From positions 92,684,669 through 92,748,668 of the forward strand of contig NC_090750.1 in the NCBI RefSeq assembly GCF_036898095.1: a DNA stretch of 64,000 nt, read 5' to 3'. The notes beneath the pieces were generated by a model. It ran no database searches. It worked only from the letters and a program-made list of their open reading frames with translations, and had not been told where the DNA came from. Below, one piece after another: positions 27,201 to 40,830 of this stretch; position 1 is the stretch's first letter; each line of letters opens with the position of its first letter. This DNA is from Palaemon carinicauda. Its lineage: Eukaryota > Arthropoda > Malacostraca > Decapoda > Palaemonidae. A program made the translations under genes and the position numbers.

Positions 27201-30200
27201 GACTTCCTTGACTGGTGAACGCCAGGCTGGGGTTCGAGTCCTGTTCAAATGGTGAAATGAACAATTAGTTTCGTATAGATAGTAGTTTTGTGGTGGCCGA
27301 TGCGGTGACGTCCTTGACTGGTGAACGCCAGGCTGGGGTTCGAGTCCTGTTCAAATGGTGAAATGAACAATTAGTTTCGTATAGATGTAGTTTTGTGGTG
27401 GCCGATGCGGTGACGTCCTTGACTGGTGAACGCCGGCTGGGGTTCGAGTCCTGTTCAAATGGTGAAATGAACAATTAGTTTCGTATAGATAGTAGTTTTG
27501 TGGTGGCTGATGCGGTGATGTCCTTGACTGGTGAATGCCGGGCTGGGGTTCGAGTCCTGTTCAAATGGTGAAATGAACAATTAGTTTCGTATAGATAGTA
27601 GTTTTGTGGTGGCTGATGCGGTGACGTCCTTGACTGGTGAACGCCAGGCTGGGGTTCAAGTCCTGTTCAAATGGTGAAATGAACAATCAATTTCGTATAG
27701 ATAGTAGTTTTGTGGTGGCCGATGCGGTGACGTCCTTGACTGGTGAACGCCAGGCTGGGGTTCGAGTCCTGTTCAAATGGTTGAAATGAACAATCAGTTT
27801 CGTATAGATAGTAGTTTTGTGTGGCCGATGCTGTGACGTCCTTGAATGGTAAAAGCCAGGCTGGGTGTTCGAGTCCTGTTCAAATGGTGAAATGAACAAT
27901 TAGTTTCGTATAGATAGTAGTTTTGTCGTGGCTGATGCTGTGACGTCCTTGACTGGTGGACGCCAGGCTGGGGTTCGAGTCCTGTTCAAATGGTGAAATG
28001 AACAATTAGTTTCGTATAGATAGTAGTTTTGTGGTGGCTGATGCGGTGACATCCTTGACTGGTGAACGCCAGGCTGGGGTTCGAGTCCTGTTCAAATGGT
28101 GAAATGAACAATAAGTTTCGTATAGATAGTAGTTTTGTTTTGGCTGATGCGGTGACGTCCTTGACTGGTGAACGCCGGGCTGGGGTTGAGTCCTGTTCAA
28201 ATGGTGAAATGAACAATAAGTTTCGTATAGATAGTAGTTTTGTGGTGGCTGATGCGGTGACGTCCTTGACTGGTGAACGCCGGCTGGGGTTCGAGTCCTG
28301 TTCAAATGGTGAAATGAACAATTAGTTTCGTATAGATAGTAGTTTTGTGGTGGTTCATGCGGTGACGTCCTTGACTGGTGAACGCCGGGCTGGGTTCGAG
28401 TCCTGTTCAAATGGTGAAATGAACAATTAGTTTCGTATAGATAGTAGTATTGTGGTGGCCGAAGCGGTGACGTCCTTGACTGGTGAACGCCGGGCGTTTT
28501 GTGGTGACTGATGCTGTGACGTCCTTGACTGGTGAACGCCAGGCTGGGGTTCGAGTCCTGTTCAAATGGTGAATGAACAGTTAGTTTCGTATAGATAGTA
28601 GTTTTGTGGTGGCTAATGCGGTGACGTCCTTGACTGGTGAACGCCAGGCTGGGGTTCAAGTCCTGTTCAAATGGTGAAATGAACAATTAGTTTCGTATAG
28701 ATAGTAGTTTTGTGGTGGACTGATGCGGTGACGTCCTTGACTGGTGAACGCCAGGCTGGGGTTCGAATCCTGTTCAAATGGTGAAATGAACAATTAGTTT
28801 CGTATAGATAGTAGTTTTGTGGTGGCTGATGTGGTGACGTCCTTGACTGGTCAACGCCGGGCTGGGGTTCGAGTCCTGTTCAAATGGTGAAATGAACAAT
28901 CAGTTTCGTATAGATAGTATTTTTGTATTGGCTGATGCGGTGACGTCCTTGACTGGTGGAGGACAGGATGGGGTTGAGTCCTGTTCAAATGGTGAAATGA
29001 ACAATTAGTTTCGTATAGATAGTAGTTTTATGGAGGCCGATGCGGTGACGTCCTTGACTGGTGAACGCCGGGCTGGGGTTCGAGTCCTGTTCAAATGGTG
29101 AAATGAACAATTAGTTTCGTATAGATAGTAGTTTTGTGGTGGCTGATGCGGTGACGTCCTTGACTGGTGAAAGCCAGGCTGGGGTTCGAGTCCTGTTCAA
29201 ATGGTGAAATGAACAATTAGTTTCGTATAGATAGTAGTTTTGTGGTGGCTGATGCGGTGACGTCCTTGACTGGTGAACGCCAGGCTGGGGTTCGAGTCCT
29301 GTTCAAATGGTGAAATGAACAATTAGTTTCGTATAGATAGTAGTTTTGTGGTGGCTGATGCGGTGACGTCCTTGACTGGTGAACGCCAGGCTGGGGTTTC
29401 GAGTCCTGTTCAAATGGTGAAATGAACAATTAGTTTCGTATAGATAGTAGTTTTGTGGTGGCCGATGCGGTGACGTCCTTGACTGGTGAACGCCAGGCTT
29501 GGGTTCGAGTCCTGTTCAAATGGTGAAATGAACAATTAGTTCGTATAGATAGTAGTTTTGTGGTGGCTGATGCGGTGACGTCCTTGACTGGTGAAGCCAG
29601 GCTGGGGTTCGAGTCCTGTTCAAATGGTGAAATGAACAATTAGTTTCGTATAGATAGTAGTTTTGTGGTGGCTGATGCGGTGACGTCCTTGACTGGTGAA
29701 CGCCAGGCTGGGGTTCGAGTCCTGTTCAAATGGTGAAATGAACAATTAGTTTCGTATAGATAGTAGTTTTGTGGTGGCTGATGCGGTGACGTCCTTGACT
29801 GGTGAACGCCAGGCTGGGGTTCGAGTCCTGTTCAAATGGTGAAATGAACAATTAGTTTCGTATAGATAGTAGTTTTGTGGTGGCAGCGGTAACGTCCTTG
29901 ACTGGTGAAGCCAGGCTGGGGTTCGAGTCCTGTTCAAATGGTGAAATGAACAATTAGTTTCGTATAGATAGTTTTTTGTGGCTGATGCGGTGACGTCCTT
30001 GACTGGTGAACGCCAGGCTGGGGTTCGAGTCCTGTTCAAATGGTGAAATGAACAATTAGTTTCGTATAGATAGTAGTTTTGTGGTGGCTGATGCGGTGAC
30101 GTCCTTGACTGGTGAAAGCCAGGCTGGGGTTCGAGTCCTGTTCAAATGGTGAAATGAACAATCAGTTTCGTATAGATAGTAGTTTTGTGGTGGCTGATGC

Positions 30201-32460
30201 GGTGACGTCCTTGACTGGTGAACGCCGGGCTGGGGTTCGAGTCCTGTTCAAATGGTGAAATGAACAATTAGTTTCGTATAGATAGTAGTTTTGTGGTGGC
30301 CGATGCGGTGACGTCCTTGACTGGTGAAAGCCAGGCTGGGGTTCGAGTCCTGTTCAAATGGTGAAATGAACAATTAGTTTCGTATAGTAGTTTTTGTGGT
30401 GGCTGATGCGGTGACGTCCTTGACTGGTGAACGCCAGGCTGGGTTCGAGTCCTGTTCAAATGGTGAAATGAACAATTAGTTTCGTATAGATAGTAGTTTT
30501 GTGGTGGCTGATGCGGTGACGTCCTTGACTGGTGAACAACAGGCTGGGGTTCGAGTCCTGTTCAAATGGTGAAATGAACAATTAGTTTCGTATAGATAGT
30601 AGTTTTGTGGTGGCTGATGGGTGACGTCCTTGACTGGTGAACGCCGGGCTGGGGTTCGAGTCCTGTTCAAATGGTGAAATGAACAATTAGTTTCGTATAG
30701 ATAGTAGTTTTGTGGTGGCCGAGCGGTGATGTCCTTGACTGGTGAACGCCAGGCTGGGGTTCGAGTCCTGTTCAAATGGTGAAATGAACAATTAGTTTCG
30801 TATAGATAGTAGTTTTGTGGTGGCCGATGCGGTGACGTCCTTGACTGGTGAACGCCAGGCTGGGGTTCGAGTCCTGTTCAAATGGTGAAATGAACAATTA
30901 GTTTCGTATAGATAGTAGTTTTGTGGTGGCCGATGCGGTGACGTCCTTGACTGGTGAACGCCGGGCTGGGGTTCGAGTCCTGTTCAAATGGTGAAATGAA
31001 CAATTAGTTTCGTATAGATAGTAGTTTTGTGGTGGCCGATGCGGTGACGTCCTTGACTGGTGAACGCCGGGCTGGGGTTCGAGTCCTGTTCAAATGGTGA
31101 AATGAACAATTAGTTTCGTATAGATAGTAGTTTTGTGTGGCTGATGCGGTGACGTCCTTGACTGGTGAAGCAGGCTGGGGTTCGAGTCCTGTTCAAATGG
31201 TGAAATGAACAATTAGTTTCGTATAGATAGTAGTTTTGTGGTGGCCGATGCGGTGACGTCCTTGACTGGTGAACGCCAGGCTAGGGTTCGAGTCCTGTTC
31301 AAATGGTGAAATGAACAATCAGTTTCGTATAGATAGTAGTTTTGTGGTGGCCGATGCTTGACGTCCTTGACTGGTGAACGCCAGGCTGGGGTGCGAGTCC
31401 TGTTCAAATGGTGAAATGAACAATTAGTTTCGTATAGATAGTAGTTTTGTGGTGGCCTGATGCGGTGACGTCCTTGACTGGTGAACGCCAGGCTGGGGTT
31501 CGAGTCCTGTTCAAATGGTGAAATGAACAATTAGTTTCGTATAGATAGTAGTTTTGTGGTGGCTGATGGGTGACGTCCTTGACTGGTGAACGCAGGCTGG
31601 GGTTCGAGTCCTGTTCAAATGGTGAAATGAACAATTAGTTTCGTATAGATAGTAGTTTTGTGGTGGCTGATGCGGTGACGTCCTTGACTGGTGAACGCCG
31701 GGCTGGGGTTCGAGTCCTGTTCAAATGGTGAAATGAACAATAGTTTCGTATAGATAGTAGTTTTGTGGTGGCTGATGCGGTGACGTCCTTGACTGGTGAA
31801 CGCCGGGCTGGGGTTCGAGTCCTGTTCAAATGGTGAAATGAACAATCAGTTTCGTATAGATAGTAGTTTGGGTGGCTGATGCGGTGACATCCTTGACTGG
31901 TGAAGCCGGGCTGGGGTTCGAGTCTGTTCAAATGGTGAAATGAACAATTAGTTTCGTATAGATAGTAGTTTTTTGGTGGCTGATGCGGTGACGTCCTTGA
32001 CTGGTGAACACGGGCTGGGGTTCGAGTCCTGTTCAAATGGTGAAATGAACAATTAGTTTCGTATAGATAGTAGTTTTTTGGTGGCCGATGCGGTGACGTC
32101 CTTGACTGGTGAACGCCAGGCTGGGGTTCGAAGTCCTGTTCAAATGGTGAAATGAACAATTAGTTTCGTATAGATAGTAGTTTTGTGGTGGCTGATGCGG
32201 TGACGTCCTTGACTGGTGAAGCAAGCTGTGGTTCGAGTCCTGTTCAAATGGTGAAATGAACAATTAGTTTCGTATAGATAGTAGTTTTGTGGTGGCTGAT
32301 GCGGTGACGTCCTTGACTGGTGAACGCCAGGCTGGGGTTCGAGTCCTGTTCAAATGGTGAAATGAACAATTAGTTTCGTATAGATAGTAGTTTTGTGGTG
32401 GCTGATGCGGTGACGTCCTTGACTGGTGAAAGCAAGCTGGGGTTTGAGTCCTGTTCAAAT

Positions 32461-35400
32461 GGTGAAATGAACAATTAATTTCGTATAGATAGTAGTTTTG
32501 TGGTGGCTGATGCGGTGACGTCCTTGACTGGTGAACGCCGGGCTGGGGTTCGAGTCCTGTTCAAATGGTGAAATGAACAATTAGTTTCGTATAGATAGTA
32601 GTAGTTTTGTGGTGGCTGATGCGGTGACGTCCTTGACTGGTGAAAGCCAGGCTGGGGTTCGAGTCCTGTTCAAATGGTGAAATGAACAATTAGTTTCGTA
32701 TAGATAGTAGTTTTGTGGTGGCTGATGTGGTGACGTCCTTGACTGGTGAAAGCCAGGCTGGGGTTCGAGTCCTGTTCAAATGGTGAAATGAACAATTAGT
32801 TTCGCATAGATAGTAGTTTTGTGGTGGCTGATGCGGTGACGTCCTTGACTGGTGAACGCCGGGCTGGGGTTTGAGTCCTGTTCAAATGGTGAAATGAACT
32901 ATTAGTTTCGTATAGATAGTAGTTTTTTGGTGGCCGATGCGGTGACGTCCTTGACTGGTGAAAGCCAGGCTGGGGTTCGAGTCCTGTTCAAATGGTGAAA
33001 GGAACAATTAGTTCCGTATAGATAGTAGTTTTGTGGTGGCCGATGCGGTGACGTCCTTGACTGGTGAAAGCCAGGCTTGGGTTTGAGTCCTGTTCAAATG
33101 GTGAAATGAACAATTAGTTTCGTATAGATTGTAGTTTTGTTGTGGCTGATGCGGTGACGTCCTTGACTGGTGAAAGCTAAGCTGGGGTTCGAGTCCTGTT
33201 CAAATGGTGAAATGAACAATTAGTTTCGTATAGATAGTAGTTTTGTGGTGGCTGATGCGGTGACGTCCTTGACTGGTGAACGCCGGGCTGGGGTTCGAGT
33301 CCTGTTCAAATGGTGAAATGAACAATTAGTTTCGTATAGATAGTAGTTTTGTGGTGGCCGAAGCGGTGACGTCCTTGACTGGTGAAAGCCAGGCTGGGGA
33401 TCGAGTCCTGTTCAAATGGTGAAATGAACAATTAGTTTCGTATAGTAGTTTTTTGCTGGCTCATGCGGTGACGTCCTTGACTGGTGAACGCCAGGCTGGG
33501 GTTCGAGTCCTGTTCAAATGGTGAAAGGATCAATTAGTTCCGTATAGATAGTAGTTTGGTGGTGGCCGATGCGGTGACGTCCTTGACTGGTGAAAGCCAG
33601 GCTTGGGTTCGAGTCCTGTTGAAATGGTGAAAGGAACAATCAGTTTCGTATAGATAGTAGTTTTTTGGTGGCTGATGCGGTGACGTCCTTGACTGGTGAA
33701 CGCCGGCTGGGGTTCGAGTCCTGTTCAAATGGTGAAATGAACAATTAGTTTCGTATAGATAGTAGTTTTGTGGTGGTTCATGCGGTGACGTCCTTGACTG
33801 GTGAACGCCGGGCTGGAGTTCGAGTCCTGTTCAAATGGTGAAATGAACAATTAGTTTCGTATAGATAGTAGTATTGTGGTGGCCGAAGCGGTGACGTCCT
33901 TGACTGGTGAACGCCGGGCGTTTTGTGGTGACTGATGCTGTGACGTCCTTGACTGGTGAACGCCAGGCTGGGGTTCGAGTCCTGTTCAAATGGTGAATGA
34001 ACAGTTAGTTTGGTATAGATAGTAGTTTTGTGGTGGCTGATGCGGTGACGTCCTTGACTGGTGAACGCCAGGCTGGGGTTCAAGTCCTGTTCAAATGGTG
34101 AAATGAACAATTAGTTTCGTATAGATAGTAGTTTTGTGGTGGCTGATGCGGTGACGTCCTTGACTGGTGAACGCCAGGCTGGGGTTCGAAGTCCTGTTCA
34201 AATGGTGAAATGAACAATTAGTTTCGTATAGATAGTAGTTTTGTGGTGGCTGATGTGGTGACGTCCTTGACTGGTCAACGCCGGGCTGGGGTTCGAGTCC
34301 TGTTCAAATGGTGAAATGAACAATCAGTTTCGTATAGATAGTATTTTTGTATTGGCTGATGCGGTGACGTCCTTGACTGGTGAGGACAGGATGGGGTTCG
34401 AGTCCTGTTCAAATGGTGAAATGAACAATTAGTTTTGTATAGATTGTAGTTTTGTGGTGGCTGATGCGGTGACGTCCTTGACTGGTGAAAGCCGGGCTGG
34501 GGTTCGAGTGCTGTTCAAATGGTGAAATGAACAATTAGTTTCGTATAGATAGTAGTTTTGTGGTGGCTGATGTGGTGACGTCCTTGACTGGTGAAAGCCA
34601 GGCTGGGGTTCGAGTCCTGTTCAAATGGTTAAATGAACAATTAGTTTCGCATAGATAGTAGTTTTGTGCTGGCTGATGCGGTGACGTCCTTGACTGGTGA
34701 ACGCCGGGCTGGGGTTTGAGTCCTGTTCAAATGGTGAAATGAACTATTAGTTTCGTATAGATAGTAGTTTTTTGGTGGCCGATGCGGTGACGTCCTTGAC
34801 TGGTGAACGCCGGGCCGGAGTTTGAGTCCTGTTCAAATGGTGAAAGGAACAATTAGTTCCGTATAGATAGTAGTTTTGTGGTGGCCGATGCGGTAACGTC
34901 CTTGACTGGTGAAAGCCAGGCTTGGGTTCGAGTCCTGTTCAAATGGTGAAATGAACAATTAGTTTCGTATACATTGTAGTTTTGTTGTGGCTGATGCGGT
35001 GACATCCTTGACTGGTGAAAGCTAAGCTGGGGTTCGAGTCCTGTTAAAATGGTGAAATGAACAATTAGTTTCGTATAGATAGTAGTTTTGTGGTGGCTGA
35101 TGCAGTGACGTCCTTGACTGGTGAACGCCGGGCTGGGGTTCGAGTCCTGTTCAAATGGTGAAATGAACAATTAGTTTCGTATAGATAGTAGTTTTGTGGT
35201 GGACGAAGCGGTAACGTCCTTGACTGGTGAAAGCCAGGCTGGGGATCGAGTCCTGTTCAAATGGTGAAATGAACAATTAGTTTCGTATAGTAGTTTTTTG
35301 CTGGCTCATGCGGTGACGTCCTTGACTGGTGAACGCCAGGCTGGGGTTCGAGTCCTGTTCAAATGGTGAAAGGATCAATTAGTTCCGTATAGATAGTAGT

Positions 35401-38400
35401 TTTGTGGTGGCCGATGCGGTGACGTCCTTGACTGGTGGAAGCCAGGCTTGGGTTCGAGTCCTGTTGAAATGGTGAAAGGAACAATCAGTTTCGTATAGAT
35501 AGTAGATTTTTGGTGGCTGATGCGGTGACGTCCTTGACTGGTGAACGCCGGGCTGGGGTTGGAGTCCTGGTCAAATGGTGAAATGAACAATTAGTTTCGT
35601 ATAGATAGTAGTTTTGTGGTGGCCGATGCGGTGACGTCCTTGACTGGTGAAAGCCAGGCTGAGAATCGAGTCCTGTTCAAATGGTGAAATGAACAATTAG
35701 TTTCGTATAGTAGTTTTTTGGTGGCTCATGCGGTGACGTCCTTGAATGGTGAACGCCAGGCTTGGGTTCGAGTCCTGTTCAAATGGTGAAATGAACAATT
35801 AGTTTCGTATAGATAGTAGTTTTGTGGTGGCTGATGCGGTGACGTCCTTGACTGGTGAACAACAGGCTGTGGTTCGAGTCCTGTTCAAATGGTGAAATGA
35901 ACAATTGGTTTCGTATAGATAGTAGTTTTGCGGTGGCTGATGGGGTGACGTCCTTGACTGGTGAACGCCGGGCTGGGGTTCGAGTCCTGTTCAAAAGGTG
36001 ATATGAACAATTAGTTTCGTATAGATAGTAGTTTTGTGGTGGCCGAAGCGGTGATGTCCTTGACTGTAGAACGCCGGGATGGAGTTCGAGTCCTGTTCAA
36101 ATGGTGAAATGAACAATTAGTTTCGTATAGATAGTAGTTTTGTGGTGGCCGATGCGGTGACGTCCTTGCCTGGTGAACGCCAGGCTGGGGTTTGAGTCCT
36201 GTTCAAATGGTGAAATGAACTATTAGTTTCGTATAGATAGTAGTTTTTTGGTGGCCGATGCGGTGACGTCCTTGACTGGTGAATGCCGGGCCGGAGTTCG
36301 AGTCCTGTTCAAATGGTGAAATGAACAATTAGTTCCGTATAGATAGTAGTTTTGTAATGGCCTATGCGGTTACGTCCTTGACTGGTGAACGCTGGGCTTG
36401 GGTTCGAGTCCTGTTCAAATGGTGAAATAAACAATTAGTTTCGTATAGATTGTAGTTTTGTTGTGGCTGATGCGGTGACGTCCTTGACTGGTGAAAGCTA
36501 AGCTGGGGTTCGAGTCCTGTTCAAATGGTGATATGAACAATTAGTTTCGTATATATAGTAGTTTTGTGGTGGCTGATGCGGTGATGTCCTTGACTGGTGA
36601 ACGCCGGGCTAGGGTTCGATTCCTGTTCAAATGGTGAAATGAACTATCAGTTTCGTATAGATAGTAGTTTTGTGGTGGCTGATGCTTTGACGTCCTTGAC
36701 TGGTGAACGCCTGGCTGGGGTGCGAGTCCTGTTCATATGGTGAAATGAACAATTAGTTTCATATAGATAGTAGTTTTGTGGTGGCCAATGCGGTGACGTC
36801 CTTGACTGGTGAACGCCATGCTGGGGCTCGAGTCCTGTTCATATGGTGAAATGAACAATTAGTTTCGTATAGATAGTAGTTTTGTGGTGGCTGATGGGGT
36901 GACGTCCTTGACTGGTGAACGCTGGGCTGGGGTTCGAGTCCTGTTCAAATGGTGAAATGAACAATTAGTTTCGTATAGATAGTAGTTTTGTGGTGGTTGA
37001 TGCGTTGACGTCCTTGACTGGTGAACGCCGGGCTGGGGTTCGAGTCCTGTTCAAATAGTGAAATGAACAATCAGTTTCGTATAGATAGTAGTTTTGTGGT
37101 GGCTGATGCGGTGACGTCCTTGACTGGTGAACGCCGGGCTGGGGTTCGAGTCCTGTTCAAATGGTGAAATGAACAATCAGTTTCGTATAGATAGTAGTTT
37201 GGGGTGGCTGATGCGGTGACATCCTTGACTGGTGAAAGCCGGGCTGGGGTTCGAGTCCTGTTCAAATGGTGAAATGAACAACTAGTTTCGTATAGATAGT
37301 AGTTTTTTGGTGGCTGATGCGGTGACATCCTTGACTGGTGAACACCGGGCTGGGGTTCGAGTCCTGTTTAAATGGTGAAATGAACAATTAGTTTCGTATA
37401 GATAGTAGTTTTTTGGTGGCCGATGTGGTGACGTCCTTGACTGGTGAACGCCAGGCTGGGGTTCGAATCCTGTTCATATGGTGAAATGAACAATTAGTTT
37501 CGTATAGATAGTAGTTTTGTGGTGGCTGATGCGGTGACGTCCTTGACTGGTGAGAGCAAGCTGTGGTTCGAGTCCTGTTCAAATGGTGAAATGAACAATT
37601 AGTTTCGTATAGATAGTAGTTTTGTGGTGGCTGATGCGGTGACGTCCTTGACTGGTGAACGCCAGGCTGGGGTTCGAGTCCTGTTCAAATGGTGAAATGA
37701 ACAATTAGTTTCGTATAGATAGTAGTTTTGTGGTGGCTGATGCGGTGACGTCCTTGACTGGTGAAAGCAAGCTGGGGTTCGAGTCCTGTTCAAATGGTGA
37801 AATGAACAATTAATTTCGTATAGATAGTAGTTTTGTGGTGGCTGATGCGGTGACGTCCTTGACTGGTGAACGCCGGGCTGGGGTTCGAGTCCTGTTCAAA
37901 TGGTGAAATGAACAATTAGTTTCGTATAGATAGTAGTTTTGTGGTGGCTGATGCGGTGACGTCCTTGACTGGTGAAAGCCAGGCTGGGGTTCGAGTCCTG
38001 TTCAAATGGTGAAATGAACAATTAGTTTCGTATAGATAGTAGTTTTGTGGTGGCTGATGTGGTGACGTCCTTGACTGGTGAAAGCCAGGCTGGGGTTCGA
38101 GTCCTGTTCAAATGGTGAAATGAACAATTAGTTTCACATAGATAGTAGTTTTGTGGTGGCTGATGCGGTGACGTCCTTGACTGGTGAACGCCGGGCTGGG
38201 GTTTGAGTCCTGTTCAAATGGTGAAATGAACTATTAGTTTCGTATAGATAGTAGTTTTTTGGTGGCCGATGCGGTTACGTCCTTGACTGGTGAACGCCGG
38301 GCCGGAGTTTGAGTCCTGTTCAAATGGTGAAAGGAACAATTAGTTCCGTATAGATAGTAGTTTTGTGGTGGCCGATGCGGTGACTTCCTTGACTGGTGAA

Positions 38401-40830
38401 AGCCAGGCTTGGGTTTGAGTCCTGTTCAAATGGTGAAATGAACAATTAGTTTCGTATAGATTGTAGTTTTGTTGTGGCTGATGCGGTGACGTCCTTGACT
38501 GGTGAAAGCTAAGCTGGGGTTCGAGTCCTGTTAAAATGGTGAAATGAACAATTAGTTTCGTATAGATAGTAGTTTTGTGGTGGCTGATGCGGTGACGTCC
38601 TTGACTGGTGAACGCCGGGCTGGGGTTGGAGTCCTGTTCAAATGGTGAAATGAACAATTAGTTTCGTATAGATAGTAGTTTTGTGGTGGCCGAAGCGGTG
38701 ACGTCCTTGACTGGTGAAAGCCAGGCTGGGGATCGAGTCCTGTTCAAATGGTGAAATGAACAATTAGTTTCGTATAGTAGTTTTTTGCTGGCTCATGCGG
38801 TGACGTCCTTGACTGGTGAACGCCAGGCTGGGGTTCGAGTCCTGTTCAAATGGTGAAAGGATCAATTAGTTCCGTATAGATAGTAGTTTGGTGGTGGCCG
38901 ATGCGGTGACGTCCTTGACTGGTGAAAGCCAGGCTTGGGTTCGAGTCCTGTTGAAATGTTGAAAGGAACAATCAGTTTCGTATAGATAGTAGTTTTTTGG
39001 TGGCTGATGCGGTGACGTCCTTGACTGGTGAACGCTGGGCTGGGGTTGGAGTCCTGTTCAAATGGTGAAATGAACAATTAGTTTCGTATAGATAGTAGTT
39101 TTGTGGTGGCCGATGCGGTGACGTCCTTGACTGGTGAACGCCATGCTGGGGCTCGAGTCCTGTTCATATGGTGAAATGAACAATTAATTTCGTATAGATA
39201 GTAGTTTTGTGGTGGCTGATGGGGTGACGTCCTTAACTGGTGAACGCTGGGCTGGGGTTCGAGTCCTGTTCAAATGGTGAAATGAACAATTAGTTTCGTA
39301 TAGATAGTAGTTTTGTGGTGGTTGATGCGTTGACGTCCTTGACTGGTGAACGCCGGGCTGGGGTTCGAGTCCTGTTCAAATGGTGAAATGAACAATCAGT
39401 TTCGTATAGATAGTAGTTTTGTGGTGGCTGATGCTGTGACGTCCTTGACTGGTGAACGCCGGGCTGGGGTTCGAGTCCTCTTCAAATGGTGAAATGAACA
39501 ATCAGTTTCGTATAGATAGTAGTTTGGGGTGGCTGATGCGGTGACATCCTTGACTTGTGAAAGCCGGGCTGGGGTTCGAGTCCTGTTCAAATGGTGAAAT
39601 GAACAATTAGTTTCGTATAGATAGTAGTTTTGTGGTGGCTGATGCGGTGACGTTCTTAACTGGTGAACGCCGGGCTGGGGTTCGAGTCCTGTTCAAATGG
39701 TGAAATGAACAATTAGTTTCGTATAGATAGTAGTTTTTTGGTGGCTGATGCGGTGACATCCTTGACTGGTGAACACCGGGCTGGGGTTCGAGTCCTGTTT
39801 AAATGGTGAAATGAACAATTAGTTTCGTATAGATAGTAGTTTTTTGGTGGCCGATGTGGTGACGTCCTTGACTGGTGAACGCCGGGCTGGGGTTTGAGTC
39901 CTGTTCAAATCGTGAAATGAACAATTAGTTTCGTATAGTAGTTTTTTGGTGACTTCCTTGACTGGTGAAAGCCAGGCTGGGGTTCGAATCCTGTTCAAAT
40001 GGTGAAATGAACAATTAGTTTCGTATAGATAGTAGTTTTGTGGTGGCTGATGCGGTGACGTCCTTGACTGGTGAACGCCAGGCTGGGGTTCGAGTCCTGT
40101 TCAAATGGTGAAATGAACAATTAGTTTCGTATAGATAGTAGTTTTGTGGTGGCTGATGCGGTGACGTCCTTGACTGGTGAACGCCAGGCTGGGGTTCAAG
40201 TCCTGTTCAAATGGTGAAATGAACAATTAGTTTCGTATAGATAGTAGTTTTGTGGTGGCTGATGCGGTGACGTCCTTGACTGGTGAACGCCAGGCTGGGG
40301 TTCGAGTCCTGTTCAAATGGTGAAATGAACAATTAGTTTCGTATAGATGGTAGTTTTGTGGTGGCTGATGCGGTGTCGTCCTTGACTGGTGAACGCCAGG
40401 CTGGGGTTCGAGTCCTGTTCAAATGGTGAAATGAACAATTAGTTTCGCATAGATGGTAGTTTTGTGGTGGCTGATGCGGTGACGTCCTTGACTGGTGAAC
40501 GCCAGGCTTGGGTTCGAGTCCTGTTCAAATGGTGAAATGAACAATTAGTTTCGTATAGATGGTAGTTTTGTGGTGGCTGATGCGGTGACGTCTTTGACTG
40601 GTGAACGACAGGCTGGGGTTCAAGTCCTGTTCAAATGGTGAAATGAACAATCAGTTTCGTATAGATACTAGTTTTGTGGTGGCTGATGCGGTGACGTCCT
40701 TGACTGGTGAAAGCCAGGCTGAGGATCGAGTCCTGTTCAAATGGTGAAATGAACAATTAGTTTCTTATAGTAGTTTTTTGGTGGCTCATGCGGTGACGTC
40801 CTTGACTGGTGAACGCCAGGCTGGGGTTCG
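32461..40830 (+). repeat. Satellite block with a 3,487-bp higher-order period
   Basis: Segments starting near 34,550 and 38,040 match unit for unit with a constant shift of 3,487 bp, checked at 34,801 to 38,288, 34,853 to 38,340 and 35,375 to 38,862. Both copies contain the diagnostic series GCCGGAGTTTGAG, GAAAGGAACAATTAGTTCCG, the T-rich unit GTAGTTTTTTGCTGGCTC (about 33,445, 35,290 and 38,780) and GAAAGGATCAATT. A third, partial copy lies at about 32,700-33,700. Single-base indels are rare compared with the core block. Confidence 0.8.

Larger units (their letters stand above)
13951..32460 (+). repeat. Near-consensus, indel-rich core of the satellite
   Basis: Units are close to one consensus, with far fewer substitutions than on either side. 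Single-base deletions are frequent: GAGTCTGTTC for GAGTCCTGTTC (14,361; 20,107; 26,185), GATGCGTGACG for GATGCGGTGACG (16,035; 19,096; 20,275), ACAATAGTTT for ACAATTAGTTT (20,551; 22,132; 22,660), and GAAGCCAGG for GAACGCCAGG (14,868; 16,373; 16,478). Most sit in short homopolymers or repeated dinucleotides. Either the core is young and homogenised, or it is assembled from long reads that short reads could not polish; the two are not exclusive. Confidence 0.75.

Noticed and set aside
28062..28325. 87-codon + strand frame
   Set aside because: It exists only because indels in the satellite core remove a stop. It is repeat sequence in another frame.
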